In this document: positions 45,340 through 54,082 of the stretch, piece after piece | Position numbering within the stretch: position 1 is the first letter of the stretch | Layout: every line of letters starts with the position of its first letter | Source: Brevibacillus laterosporus | GTDB lineage: Bacteria; Bacillota; Bacilli; Brevibacillales; Brevibacillaceae | Direction: 5' to 3' | Assembly (NCBI RefSeq): GCF_030489605.1 | Contig: NZ_JAUKFY010000001.1 | Coordinates: forward strand, 310,001 to 374,000 | DNA length: 64,000 nt | Notes under the pieces: model-generated | Seen by the model: the letters and a program-made list of their open reading frames with translations, nothing else | What the model was told of the DNA's origin: nothing | Database searches by the model: none | Translations under genes and position numbers: made by a program

Positions 45340-45900
45340 ATGCAGGATCAAACAAAAAAATACCGTTCCATTTGGGTCATAATCATTGATGTGCTGCTCT
45401 TTGTCATTGCAATTAATATTATATATTTTGCGTTTTTCATTCAATCAGACCCAGTAATGAAATGGATGGTTAGTCTGTTAGGAATTTCTTTTATCATTTT
45501 TGGTATTACTTCGCAAAAAAATCAGAAGCAACATCCTAAGCAATCAAACAAGCAGCAAGCAGGTATTACAAAATTAGTCCTACTGGATGAAGACGGCGAA
45601 AGAGTTAAAGAGTGGTTGATACAGGGGGAAACCTCTTTGGTGATCGGAAAGAACTCCCGCAATGGCGAGGTTGATATAGATCTGTCAGATACGGAATACG
45701 CATCGCTTATCAGTACCCACCATGCGGTGCTTAACCACGTTGGAGGGACTTGGTTTATTGAGGATAACGATTCTCATAATGGGGTCGGCATTAAAAAGGC
45801 GAACAGCAATCGAACGAATAAGGTAGAAATCGAAGCAAGACAACAGCTCGATATAAATGATCTTATTTACATAGCAAATACACGTATCTTAGTGAAATAA
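45340..45900 (+). CDS. membrane-anchored FHA domain protein
   Basis: A ~186-residue protein with two transmembrane helices near the N-terminus (WVIIIDVLLFVIAINIIYF and MVSLLGISFIIFGIT), a Gln/Lys linker and a cytosolic FHA domain (~85-180): SLVIGKNSRNGEVDIDLSD, ISTHHAVLNHVGGTWFIED, DSHNGVGI. FHA domains bind phosphothreonine, so it probably reads marks written by the cluster's kinase. The FHA histidine and asparagine are present. ATG 45340 sits behind GGGGGATAGG; ATG 45325 is also possible. Confidence 0.85.
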   Translation: MQDQTKKYRSIWVIIIDVLLFVIAINIIYFAFFIQSDPVMKWMVSLLGISFIIFGITSQKNQKQHPKQSNKQQAGITKLVLLDEDGERVKEWLIQGETSLVIGKNSRNGEVDIDLSDTEYASLISTHHAVLNHVGGTWFIEDNDSHNGVGIKKANSNRTNKVEIEARQQLDINDLIYIANTRILVK

Positions 45901-45935
45901 AGGGTTGCTACTAATCACTTGGGGGATGACCAAAC

Positions 45936-46451
45936 ATGAGTTTAACGAGATGTACGAATGGCCATATGTTTAGCACAAGAAAGCACGGTAATACATGCCC
46001 CTATTGCAACATTGTTGTAGAGCAAGCAGCACGGGGAGAAAACAAGAGTCAGGTGCGCCCAGTCGATGAAGAAAAGACTATGCCTTATTTGGGTGAGACA
46101 ACGGGGATTGAGCCTGTAACAGGCTGGTTAGTCTGTATCGAAGGACCTCAGCAGGGACAGGATTATCGAATTATGGCAGAAAAGAATTTCATTGGACGCT
46201 CTGAGGAGATGCATATTCGCATTATTGGTGATAATGCCATCTCAAGACGCAATCATGCGGTAATTGTCTATGACCCGAAAAAACGCAACTTTTTTTTATT
46301 GCCCGGAGATGCATCTGGACTTGCTTATCACAATAATGAAGCTGTTTTTTCCCCGGTGGAGCTAACAGCGTATGATGTCATTCAGCTTGGTCAAAGCAAA
46401 TTTATCTTTATCCCGTTGTGCGGCGTCCATTTTGAATGGGAAACCAAATGA
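45936..46451 (+). CDS. zinc-ribbon FHA domain protein
   Basis: A 171-residue soluble protein. Seen: an N-terminal zinc ribbon-like motif (CTNGHMFSTRKHGNTCPYC, residues ~6-25), a short linker, and an FHA domain (~65-165) with NFIGRSEEMHIRIIGDNAIS, RRNHAVIVYD and a degenerate last loop (GDASGLAYHNNEAV). The ribbon lets it contact a partner. Second FHA protein of the cluster; with the kinase and phosphatases it suggests threonine-phosphorylation control. ATG 45936 behind GGGGGATGAC. Confidence 0.85.
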   Translation: MSLTRCTNGHMFSTRKHGNTCPYCNIVVEQAARGENKSQVRPVDEEKTMPYLGETTGIEPVTGWLVCIEGPQQGQDYRIMAEKNFIGRSEEMHIRIIGDNAISRRNHAVIVYDPKKRNFFLLPGDASGLAYHNNEAVFSPVELTAYDVIQLGQSKFIFIPLCGVHFEWETK

Positions 46452-46461
46452 GGGTAGGTTG

Positions 46462-47310
46462 ATGAACATGCTGGAAGGACAGGAACTCGCGCCATATTGT
46501 TTTGTGCTAGCTGGGTTTACGTTTATGCTATTGCTTTTTCTGATACGCCAGAATCTGATGACGCCTGTTAAAGAACCGGGCATTCAGATTGGAAACGGTC
46601 AAACGATCGGCAATCGAGATGAACAAGACGACTATTTTTCGACAGCAACAACTCCTATTGGCACACTAGCTGTTTTGGCGGATGGGATTAGTGGGCTTTC
46701 GCATGGACGGATGTCTAGCACTCTGGCGGTTACGCTCTTTATGCGAGAATTTTTGAATCTGGATGATGTCCAACATATTACTTCTTTTTTTACAAAAGCT
46801 GCTCGTAAAAGCAATGCTGAAATCCTGCAACAAATCGGGGGATCAAATGGCGGTACCACGCTTGTAGCAGCCGTGGTAACGGAGGATAAGCTCTATTGGG
46901 GCGCTGTGGGTGATAGCAGCATCATGGTGTTTCGCAATGGGGAATTTATCAAAATGAACCATAAGCACATCTTGGAGTCTGTGCTGGAGGAACGCTATCT
47001 GTCAGGGGAAATTACCAGAGAACAAGCAACAAATAACCCGATGGGCAAGCGACTGATCAATTATTTAGGCTATGAGCAGTTTCAAAATATGGAGATTTGC
47101 AACGAGCCGTTTCTGTTAAAAAAGAAAGACAAGGTTATTTTGTTAAGTGACGGTGTGTACAACACGCTCTCCGAAGTGGAAATGGAGCAAATTTTAATGA
47201 ATGCCGCCTCTCCAAATGATGCCGCGGAAGAGATGGTGGCAGAGATTGAACGCAAGCAATTACGCAACCAAGATAACGCTACGGTTATTATTTTAGAGCA
47301 AGGCTGGTAA
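46462..47310 (+). CDS. PP2C-family serine/threonine phosphatase, membrane anchored
   Basis: A 282-residue protein with one N-terminal transmembrane helix (YCFVLAGFTFMLLLFLI, ~12-28) and a cytosolic PP2C domain. Seen: the metal-binding ADGISGLSHGRMSS, the GAVGDSSIMVFRNGEF motif, LLSDGVYNTLSE and final NQDNATVIIL. All metal aspartates are kept, so it should be an active Mn/Mg phosphatase, the antagonist of the kinase. The frame is open from 46372, but ATG 46462 is right after the previous gene and has AGGGTAGG. Confidence 0.9.
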   Translation: MNMLEGQELAPYCFVLAGFTFMLLLFLIRQNLMTPVKEPGIQIGNGQTIGNRDEQDDYFSTATTPIGTLAVLADGISGLSHGRMSSTLAVTLFMREFLNLDDVQHITSFFTKAARKSNAEILQQIGGSNGGTTLVAAVVTEDKLYWGAVGDSSIMVFRNGEFIKMNHKHILESVLEERYLSGEITREQATNNPMGKRLINYLGYEQFQNMEICNEPFLLKKKDKVILLSDGVYNTLSEVEMEQILMNAASPNDAAEEMVAEIERKQLRNQDNATVIILEQGW

Positions 47311-47360
47311 ACGAAGCGACTGGTTAGGCCTTTGGTAGCGAAGGAGAAGCGGAGGTACGG

Positions 47361-49277
47361 ATGAGGAAGGAAAACAGCAATTTTCAGACCAGTTTCGTTT
47401 CCGAAGCAGGCACTTTTATAGAGAATCGCGATTATTTTGCTTTTGTAGAACTAGATGATGTTGCTTGTTGGGTCATTGCCGATGGGATTGACACGGATAA
47501 AGAAGTGAAAAGTGCGGAGATGGCGGTGCAAAGTATTTTACAAAGCTTTTTAGATAAGCCCACGATGTCTCGGCGCAGACTAAAAAAATACATACTCAAT
47601 GCCCATCACTGGCTAAAAGAAGAAAGTACAAGAGTCCGATTAAAAGCTAGCATTATGATCATCGTTACCGATTATAACAAAATCATCTGGGCAGTGGCGG
47701 GTAATGCTAGAATGTATCATTTTCGACATGGGCGCTTGCAAACAAGGAGCCATGATCAGTCACTTGCTCAGCAGATGGCTGATGAGGAGCAAATCTCTTT
47801 AGCAGCAATAGACAGACACGAGGAACGTCATAATCTTCTTTCTTATTTAGGGAAGCCGGATTTTTTTGAACCATATGTATCCAAAAAGATAGTGCTCTCT
47901 GATGGAGATGTGATGATGCTTTGTACGCCCGGAGCTTGGGAAGAGCTTAGCTGCCAAGAAATGCTGGAAGTCCTGGAAGAAGCAAAAGGTCCGGAAGAGT
48001 TGGCCGATCAACTGGAGGAAGTGCTATTAAGCAAACAAAAGCCAGTGATTCAAAATTATACGATAGCGGCTATTTATGCGAATAAGGTGTTTAAGGAAGA
48101 TCCCAAAAAACGTTGGAAAAGGATTAAAACAGCCTTATTTATCGGCATACCGGTTCTTCTGCTTGTAGGCGGATTAGTATATATGAAGGTCCGTGCAGCA
48201 GAACGCTTTGCAGAAAATGTTGCTAGCATTTATGAACATGAGAAAAATGCGGACGCCTATGTTTCAGAAAAGGACTACGATAAAGCGCTCCTAGAATATA
48301 GTGAGGCGCGAAATGCTGCCAAACGGATAGATGACAAGATATACAAACAATTGTTGAGTAAAAAACTAAAAATTACCGAGTTAATCGTAAATGGAGATAA
48401 GTTTGTAAAAGACGGGAAAGTAAAGCAAGCGCAGGAGAGCTATAAAAAAGCTTTGGAAGAAGCGAAGAATCATAAGGCATTTGATAAGAAAGAGATTCAG
48501 GAGAAGCTGGATCAAGCAGAGAAAATAGCTCAGATGCAGCTTTTGGTTAAGGAAGGCGATTTACGCGCTAGCAGTGAGGATTATTCAGGCGCTATGGAGA
48601 TGTACCAACAGGCCAAGCTGGCGGCGATTAATGCTTCCTATGCTGAGGGTCAAAAAGAAATCAAGTCAAAAATAGATGAAACACAGCTAAAACGTATCGG
48701 GGTGGAAAAAGGTACACAACAACTAGAAGGCGAGAAAATGGAGAAGGATGGAGATCGTTTGCTGTCGGAGAAGGATTTGGAAGGTGCGCTAGGTGCGTAC
48801 CTGCAGGCCCAGTCCATTTATCAGGAAGCGGGAATGATGGAAAAAGCTCTAGGCATTGAGCGCAAAATTACGAAGGTGGATGGTTTATTAAATCCATTGC
48901 CCGTTCCTGCAATAAATGGGGGAGAACAACCTGCTAACGGCAATATTCTTGCACCAGCCACAGGACAAGCATCAGGACAGACGCCGGTAGTACCTGTGAA
49001 GCAAGGCTCAGGGGCAGTTTCTACACCAGCTGCTGGGCAACAGTTCGGACAAGCAACAACACCTCCACCTGCAACGGCTGCACAGCAGTCCCAATCTGTA
49101 CAGCCTCCGCAGCAGGCAGTACCAAAAACAGCCGAGTCATTGCCAGCGTCCGTACCACCTCAGATGGATCACCAAACAAAAGAACCACCTCAGCCTTCCC
49201 GGAAGGAAAGCTCTAAAACAGTTGAAGCAGAGCAAGGTAACAAGCAGGCTCAAGCCGCACACATCACCAAGCGATGA
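47361..49277 (+). CDS. degenerate PP2C-like protein with transmembrane helix, TPR-like repeats and Pro/Gln tail
   Basis: A 638-residue protein. Order: PP2C-like domain (~1-245), transmembrane helix (ALFIGIPVLLLVGGLVYM, ~258-275), four TPR-like or helical repeats (EKDYDKALLEYSEARNAAKR; GKVKQAQESYKKALEEAK; EDYSGAMEMYQQAK; KDLEGALGAYLQAQ), then a Pro/Gln/Ala-rich tail (~515-638). The PP2C domain has lost key residues: ADGIDTDKEV for DGxxG, GNARMYHFRHG for GDSR, CTPGAWEEL for SDGxxE, and QNYTIAAI for DNxT. So it is probably a pseudophosphatase whose fold serves as a sensor, with the repeats on the outside (inference). Confidence 0.85.
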   Translation: MRKENSNFQTSFVSEAGTFIENRDYFAFVELDDVACWVIADGIDTDKEVKSAEMAVQSILQSFLDKPTMSRRRLKKYILNAHHWLKEESTRVRLKASIMIIVTDYNKIIWAVAGNARMYHFRHGRLQTRSHDQSLAQQMADEEQISLAAIDRHEERHNLLSYLGKPDFFEPYVSKKIVLSDGDVMMLCTPGAWEELSCQEMLEVLEEAKGPEELADQLEEVLLSKQKPVIQNYTIAAIYANKVFKEDPKKRWKRIKTALFIGIPVLLLVGGLVYMKVRAAERFAENVASIYEHEKNADAYVSEKDYDKALLEYSEARNAAKRIDDKIYKQLLSKKLKITELIVNGDKFVKDGKVKQAQESYKKALEEAKNHKAFDKKEIQEKLDQAEKIAQMQLLVKEGDLRASSEDYSGAMEMYQQAKLAAINASYAEGQKEIKSKIDETQLKRIGVEKGTQQLEGEKMEKDGDRLLSEKDLEGALGAYLQAQSIYQEAGMMEKALGIERKITKVDGLLNPLPVPAINGGEQPANGNILAPATGQASGQTPVVPVKQGSGAVSTPAAGQQFGQATTPPPATAAQQSQSVQPPQQAVPKTAESLPASVPPQMDHQTKEPPQPSRKESSKTVEAEQGNKQAQAAHITKR

Positions 49278-49347
49278 ACAAAATCCAACGTCAGCTGTGA
49301 CTAATCCGCACCAGTAATTTCTAACGGAAAGGAGGCTTCACATCAAC

Positions 49348-50634
49348 ATGAAAGATATTATTCTGGATCGTTTAAACAAGCTGGAGGACTTAGAGCAACG
49401 CCGCCTGCTAAAGCAACTCATGACCGGCGTATTCGTCAATCTCGTTGAATATCAGGAAGAGATGAACAAGAAATTGGAAAAACGTGTGTTTGGCGAGCTG
49501 GAGGATCAACAGGAGAAGCATGATGTGTACGTCACCATTTGCTCCAAGGATGACTGGGACCCTATCCATGATTTTTTGTACCCGATGCTCCCTGAAGATA
49601 CATTGAATAAAACATGTGATATGAATGGTCTGCTTACCCAACTGAAAAACAAGGAAGAAGCAAGGCTGTTTACTCTTTTCCTACAATGTGATTACCCGAC
49701 GATCAAACCACTGTTAGATACGAAACATGTTTTTTCAGGCAAGCTGACTACAGCTTCTAAGACCAGATCAATTCATGTACGGCTAGAGCAAAATCGCGCT
49801 TATATGCAACAGATCGAACAGCTCTACACGGTTTTTCAGAAGAATGGTGTACCGTGGAAGACTGTAAACAATCCTTATGCTTATAAATTTTTTGATGTTA
49901 TCTTAACAGGCTGTGATGAGGAGTTGGATGAAACGGAGGAAATTCTCGAAATTACGGTCGATCTAGGGGAATGGGAGAGCTATAAACAGCTAGACAAAAT
50001 TCCGTTGTGGAATATTCAGCGTCTTCAGCTTAAAAATAGTGGATTTCCGATCCCTGCTATGGACCGGGTTAATTTTGAGCATGTCTTGTCATTACGAAAA
50101 ACAGGCACCGAACATGGATATTTGGTGGACGGAGAAGAGGAGAATATCCGCTACATCAAACGGACTCATGATGAGCTGACCATTGTTTCACCTCAGGAAA
50201 AGGCAGGAATATGGGATGTACTGAAAATCATGCAGCCGGTGGAATCTAAAATTGGCAAACTGGAATATCCGATTGTTTCGAATAAGCGCATCGATAGCTT
50301 CCTGGCTCGATATGCTCGTAAACAGGCGATGATTGTACGGGCAAAGGGAGAAATCATTCGAATTGTTCAGTCGTTTGAAGCGGCGGATATGCTGGAGCTG
50401 GTAGAGGTTGATATTTTAGAGGCTCAAAGGGCAAGAGGGCATACCTATGAGATGAATCCTTTTATCAGCGACAATGTTAGGGTGGAACAAGATAAAAAAA
50501 TAATGCGTCTTCGCTTCCAGCACCGTTCTGCCCTAGGTCATACCTCCTTTATTTTACACGATCTCATGAGCTTTCTCGTTTCAGAAGTACAGATGAGCTT
50601 TCCTGAATACAAGTGTGAAGGAGAATGGGCTTGA
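49348..50634 (+). CDS. conserved cluster protein of unknown function
   Basis: A 428-residue soluble protein that I do not recognise. It is predicted to start with long helices (DIILDRLNKLEDLEQRRLLKQ), followed by an alpha/beta region with a distinct acidic segment (GCDEELDETEEILEI) and a C-terminal region with RYARKQAMIVRAKGEIIR and HTSFILHDLMSF. No signal, no transmembrane helix. Start behind AAAGGAGGC. It overlaps the next gene by 4 nt and sits between phosphatase and Hsp70-like genes; an assembly or baseplate role is possible but unproven. Confidence 0.75.
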   Translation: MKDIILDRLNKLEDLEQRRLLKQLMTGVFVNLVEYQEEMNKKLEKRVFGELEDQQEKHDVYVTICSKDDWDPIHDFLYPMLPEDTLNKTCDMNGLLTQLKNKEEARLFTLFLQCDYPTIKPLLDTKHVFSGKLTTASKTRSIHVRLEQNRAYMQQIEQLYTVFQKNGVPWKTVNNPYAYKFFDVILTGCDEELDETEEILEITVDLGEWESYKQLDKIPLWNIQRLQLKNSGFPIPAMDRVNFEHVLSLRKTGTEHGYLVDGEEENIRYIKRTHDELTIVSPQEKAGIWDVLKIMQPVESKIGKLEYPIVSNKRIDSFLARYARKQAMIVRAKGEIIRIVQSFEAADMLELVEVDILEAQRARGHTYEMNPFISDNVRVEQDKKIMRLRFQHRSALGHTSFILHDLMSFLVSEVQMSFPEYKCEGEWA

Positions 50635-51320
50635 ATTACATTTGGGATTTGCTAATAAAGGCGGAGCGATCCGGTATAGAGAAAAAACGTGTCCAGTTTG
50701 CTTTAGCCAAGGTCTTTTCACCCTACATGGAGCTTAGTCTGGAAAATCTGAACGCAAAAGAGGTCGACCAAATTGTTGAAATCAATCCCTACTATCGTTT
50801 CTACGAAATTTTTAGGGATTTATTTGACCCTAATATTGAGTCGGATATAGAGCTTCGCAACAGCTTGTTTGATGTTTTGATTCATTTTTTAGCAGAAATC
50901 GATCTTATGCAGGGCATGAACAAACGGGAATATTACATCCGGTTTCTGCAACGGGATTTGGAAGCGGGTGTGTTTGGAAGCAGTGTGAAGGACAACATTC
51001 ACTTGTTTACGAAAGACGAACGGGAAATGATTGCTAGCAATCTATTGCGTCTGTATGAGACGGGTGAGGCTGTGTATTTATTAAGGGACACAACCAAAAA
51101 GGTATTTACTCGTTCCACGATATACGCAAATTGCGAGGAAAAGGATGAACTGCTGTTTTATATCGGTCAAATAGAAACACCGATCTCCCGAGCCAAGATT
51201 GAATTGATCAAGGATTTGTTTTTGCCAGTTCGTTTTTCCACGGAACTATACTGGAGCTATCATTTTGGCATTATGGAAGTGGAAGAAACAATGCAAGTGG
51301 ACTACATCGCTCTTTACTGA
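50631..51320 (+). CDS. conserved cluster protein of unknown function
   Basis: A ~229-residue, mostly helical soluble protein with no family that I can name. Features: ELRNSLFDVLIHFLAEIDL, a REYYIRFLQRDLEAGVFGSS motif and a C-terminal LYWSYHFGIMEVEETMQ. The TTG at 50631 fits best: it has GAAGGAG at 7 nt and lies in a TTGA overlap with the previous stop, so translation is coupled. ATG 50625 is too close to the ribosome site. Coupling with the preceding gene suggests the two products form a complex. Confidence 0.72.
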   Translation: MNYIWDLLIKAERSGIEKKRVQFALAKVFSPYMELSLENLNAKEVDQIVEINPYYRFYEIFRDLFDPNIESDIELRNSLFDVLIHFLAEIDLMQGMNKREYYIRFLQRDLEAGVFGSSVKDNIHLFTKDEREMIASNLLRLYETGEAVYLLRDTTKKVFTRSTIYANCEEKDELLFYIGQIETPISRAKIELIKDLFLPVRFSTELYWSYHFGIMEVEETMQVDYIALY

Positions 51321-51346
51321 CCGACAAGCAAGGAGGACAGAAAACA

Positions 51347-53995
51347 ATGAACGGATATTCGTACAGATTGCATACGGACAAAGGGCGAGACAGAAGTCGC
51401 TTACTGATCAGATTTACGCGAGAAGAGCTGGAGGACATGACCACCTTCCAGTTGCGTAACATTTGCTATACGGAGCGATTAGTTGAAGGGATTGCCAGTA
51501 AACTCGATCGAGCGGCTTTAATTGATACCATCTTAAAATTCCGTGGAGCAGCCGATAGTCTATTGATTCGGGGCTTTCACAAGGGGGGCTTTCGTCGGAT
51601 TGAGGAAGCGATCCATACTTATTTAAAAACCCCTTTTTCTGATCAGGTAAGCATCAAGGTTCCAGCCAAAATCTCTTTGTACCGTGGACTCAAGGTAGAC
51701 AAGCTAGATCAATATTTAATAGAAGCGATCGGTTTGCAGGAGTCTAATGTGTTGCTGATTAATGACAGCATGGAATTGTGCGGAATTCTGCATCTGAAAA
51801 AGGATGAGTCGCAACCAGGGATTTTTTACTTAGCAATGGATCGCAATGCTGAACTGCGGAAAACGGCTAATCAAAATTACAGCCTGCTGTTTTTCAGAAA
51901 GCAGGATTCGGAATATCTGTATCGAGCCTACTATCAGGATGGTCCTTTGTTACCGGCCAATCTGCACTATTGCAAGGTTCCTGTGACCGACTTGGAAATT
52001 TGCGAGGTAGAGGAAACGAATGCTGTGCTGGCGATCGATTTCGGGACATCTAACACAACTGCTGGAGCCTATCTGGATAGGGGATATATTTCCACCCCGC
52101 CAAGCCATGATTTATTAAATGGACGAATACGTCTGAATGAAATTAATTATGTAAAATTTCCTGATGAGACAGAGCAAACGACCGATTGGGTCGCGGTTGT
52201 GCCGACCATCGTGAGCGTAGCAGACTGCCGAGATCAAGAGAATATCCAGTATCATTTCGGCTATGAAGCGCTTTCTCATCGCAAAAAGAATGGTTTTAGC
52301 AGTCAATCCTCTCAATTCCAAGGTCTAAAAAGATGGGTAAATGCTTACACAAAGACAGAAGAAATAGTGGATATGGAAGGCAACACTGCTTATGTCAAAC
52401 GAAGCGACATCCTACGCGGCTTCCTGACCTATATTGTGGAGATGGCGGAGCATCAGTTCAAATGCCGATTCACTCACTTGCATATTTCAAGTCCAGTTAA
52501 ATTAAAAACGCAATTTATTGAAATGTTTCACGAGATTTTACCCCAGTACCAGATTGAAGCAAAGGATGCATTGGATGAAGGCATGGCGGTACTCTACAAT
52601 ACGATAGCTGATCAGATTGAGAAAAATCGATTTCTGGATGGCGAGGAATATAAGGCATTGGTCATTGATTGTGGAGGGGGTACCACTGATCTGTCCTCCT
52701 GCAGGTTTTCCATTTTAGATGGACATATCTCCTACAAGATTGATATACATACGACCTATGAGAATGGTGATACCAACTTTGGCGGCAATAATATCACCTA
52801 TCGCATTATGCAATTTATGAAGATTGCTTTTGCCAATTACTATACAAAAAGGCGAACAAACACTGATATTGATGAGCTGATTCCTATCCCCGCTACCGAT
52901 TTATATCGCTATGTGGACGAATATGGTGTAGGAGCTGTCTACGAAACTTTTGAGGCCAGCTATCAAGAGGCAGATCGAATCATTCCGACGCAATTTAAGC
53001 TCTACGAAAATCGTTCACGGGAAGAATACCACCGCGTGCGCAACAACTTTTACTTCCTATGGGAACTCGCTGAAAACATGAAAAAAGAGTTCTTCCGCAG
53101 AACTGGTATCCTCCGAAATAGATTCCAGCCTATAACCAGCGAGGATTCAGACAATGATTTACAAATCACCAAAATGGATCGATGGTTTTTGTCCACACTT
53201 CATCAGGAAGCGTTTCGCGAGGAGTACGAATTCCCTAACGTGGTATTTACCATCAGGGAAATTAGTCAGCTCATCCGCGCAGACATTTACGAGATTGTGC
53301 GCAAGTTTTTGGATGAATACTACCAGGATGGCCGTTTACAGGATTTCTCCATTATTAAATTAACAGGTCAATCCTGCCGTATCGATGTGTTCCGTGAAGC
53401 ACTAAAAGAATTTGTGCCCGGGCGCAGCATTGAATTTAAACAAAAAATAGAGGAAACGGGCAAGGTATCTGATCTTAAGCTGGCATGCTTGCGCGGCTCT
53501 CTTCGTTATTTGAGTGCTAAAAAATCAGGCTTCATTGAGGCGAGCATAACAAACCATGCACCTATCATTCCTTATTCGGTAAGTGCATTTACCCATAATC
53601 AGCATGAAAAAACATTAATCAACAGTTTAGAGCGAGCCAATCAGGTACAAGGCTTCATTTCACGTCCGATTGCTGTCAGAGAGATTCAGTTCTATTTAAA
53701 GGATGCAAAAGGCAATCCGCGGCATCATTACGTGTTTATCAATCAGCCTGAGAGCTATAAACAGATGATCTACGAGCAGATCGCCAGCATCTATCCAGGG
53801 AAAATCCCGCAGGACGATACAGATTCGATCGTGAATGGGGAAGTTAAATTCTTTGTTTTTACAGACGAAAAGAGCTGGGGCTTTTACGTAGTCCCTGTTG
53901 CAAGGCAAAATGAGCAGCTTTATCTCGGTAAGAAACAGTTCTTTGCGTTTGAAAACGACCTGTCTGAGCTGGATTTCTTTGATGGCCTAAAGTAA
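51347..53995 (+). CDS. Hsp70/actin-fold ATPase with a novel N-terminal extension
   Basis: An 882-residue protein. Residues ~1-225 form an unrecognised N-terminal region. Then comes an Hsp70-type ATPase: phosphate-1 VLAIDFGTSNTTAGAY (D~230), phosphate-2 ALVIDCGGGTTDLSSC (~438), a FGGNNITYRIM segment as in the DnaK FGGxD block, and an adenosine-like IIKLTGQSCRIDVFREALKE near 680. A further ~170-residue C-terminal region replaces the canonical substrate-binding domain. It is much longer than DnaK. With the J-domain protein nearby it makes a dedicated chaperone pair. ATG behind AAGGAGG. Confidence 0.9.
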   Translation: MNGYSYRLHTDKGRDRSRLLIRFTREELEDMTTFQLRNICYTERLVEGIASKLDRAALIDTILKFRGAADSLLIRGFHKGGFRRIEEAIHTYLKTPFSDQVSIKVPAKISLYRGLKVDKLDQYLIEAIGLQESNVLLINDSMELCGILHLKKDESQPGIFYLAMDRNAELRKTANQNYSLLFFRKQDSEYLYRAYYQDGPLLPANLHYCKVPVTDLEICEVEETNAVLAIDFGTSNTTAGAYLDRGYISTPPSHDLLNGRIRLNEINYVKFPDETEQTTDWVAVVPTIVSVADCRDQENIQYHFGYEALSHRKKNGFSSQSSQFQGLKRWVNAYTKTEEIVDMEGNTAYVKRSDILRGFLTYIVEMAEHQFKCRFTHLHISSPVKLKTQFIEMFHEILPQYQIEAKDALDEGMAVLYNTIADQIEKNRFLDGEEYKALVIDCGGGTTDLSSCRFSILDGHISYKIDIHTTYENGDTNFGGNNITYRIMQFMKIAFANYYTKRRTNTDIDELIPIPATDLYRYVDEYGVGAVYETFEASYQEADRIIPTQFKLYENRSREEYHRVRNNFYFLWELAENMKKEFFRRTGILRNRFQPITSEDSDNDLQITKMDRWFLSTLHQEAFREEYEFPNVVFTIREISQLIRADIYEIVRKFLDEYYQDGRLQDFSIIKLTGQSCRIDVFREALKEFVPGRSIEFKQKIEETGKVSDLKLACLRGSLRYLSAKKSGFIEASITNHAPIIPYSVSAFTHNQHEKTLINSLERANQVQGFISRPIAVREIQFYLKDAKGNPRHHYVFINQPESYKQMIYEQIASIYPGKIPQDDTDSIVNGEVKFFVFTDEKSWGFYVVPVARQNEQLYLGKKQFFAFENDLSELDFFDGLK

Positions 53996-54082
53996 GCGGA
54001 GGAAAAGGGACAAGATGAATTCTCTTGTCCCAATCAGACAGCTTGAAACAACAACAACGGCATGCATATAGGAGGTCGTCGC

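Noticed and set aside
38430-53995. Type VII (ESX) secretion system
   Set aside because: No EssC/EccC FtsK-type ATPase, no WXG100 protein, no LXG toxin.
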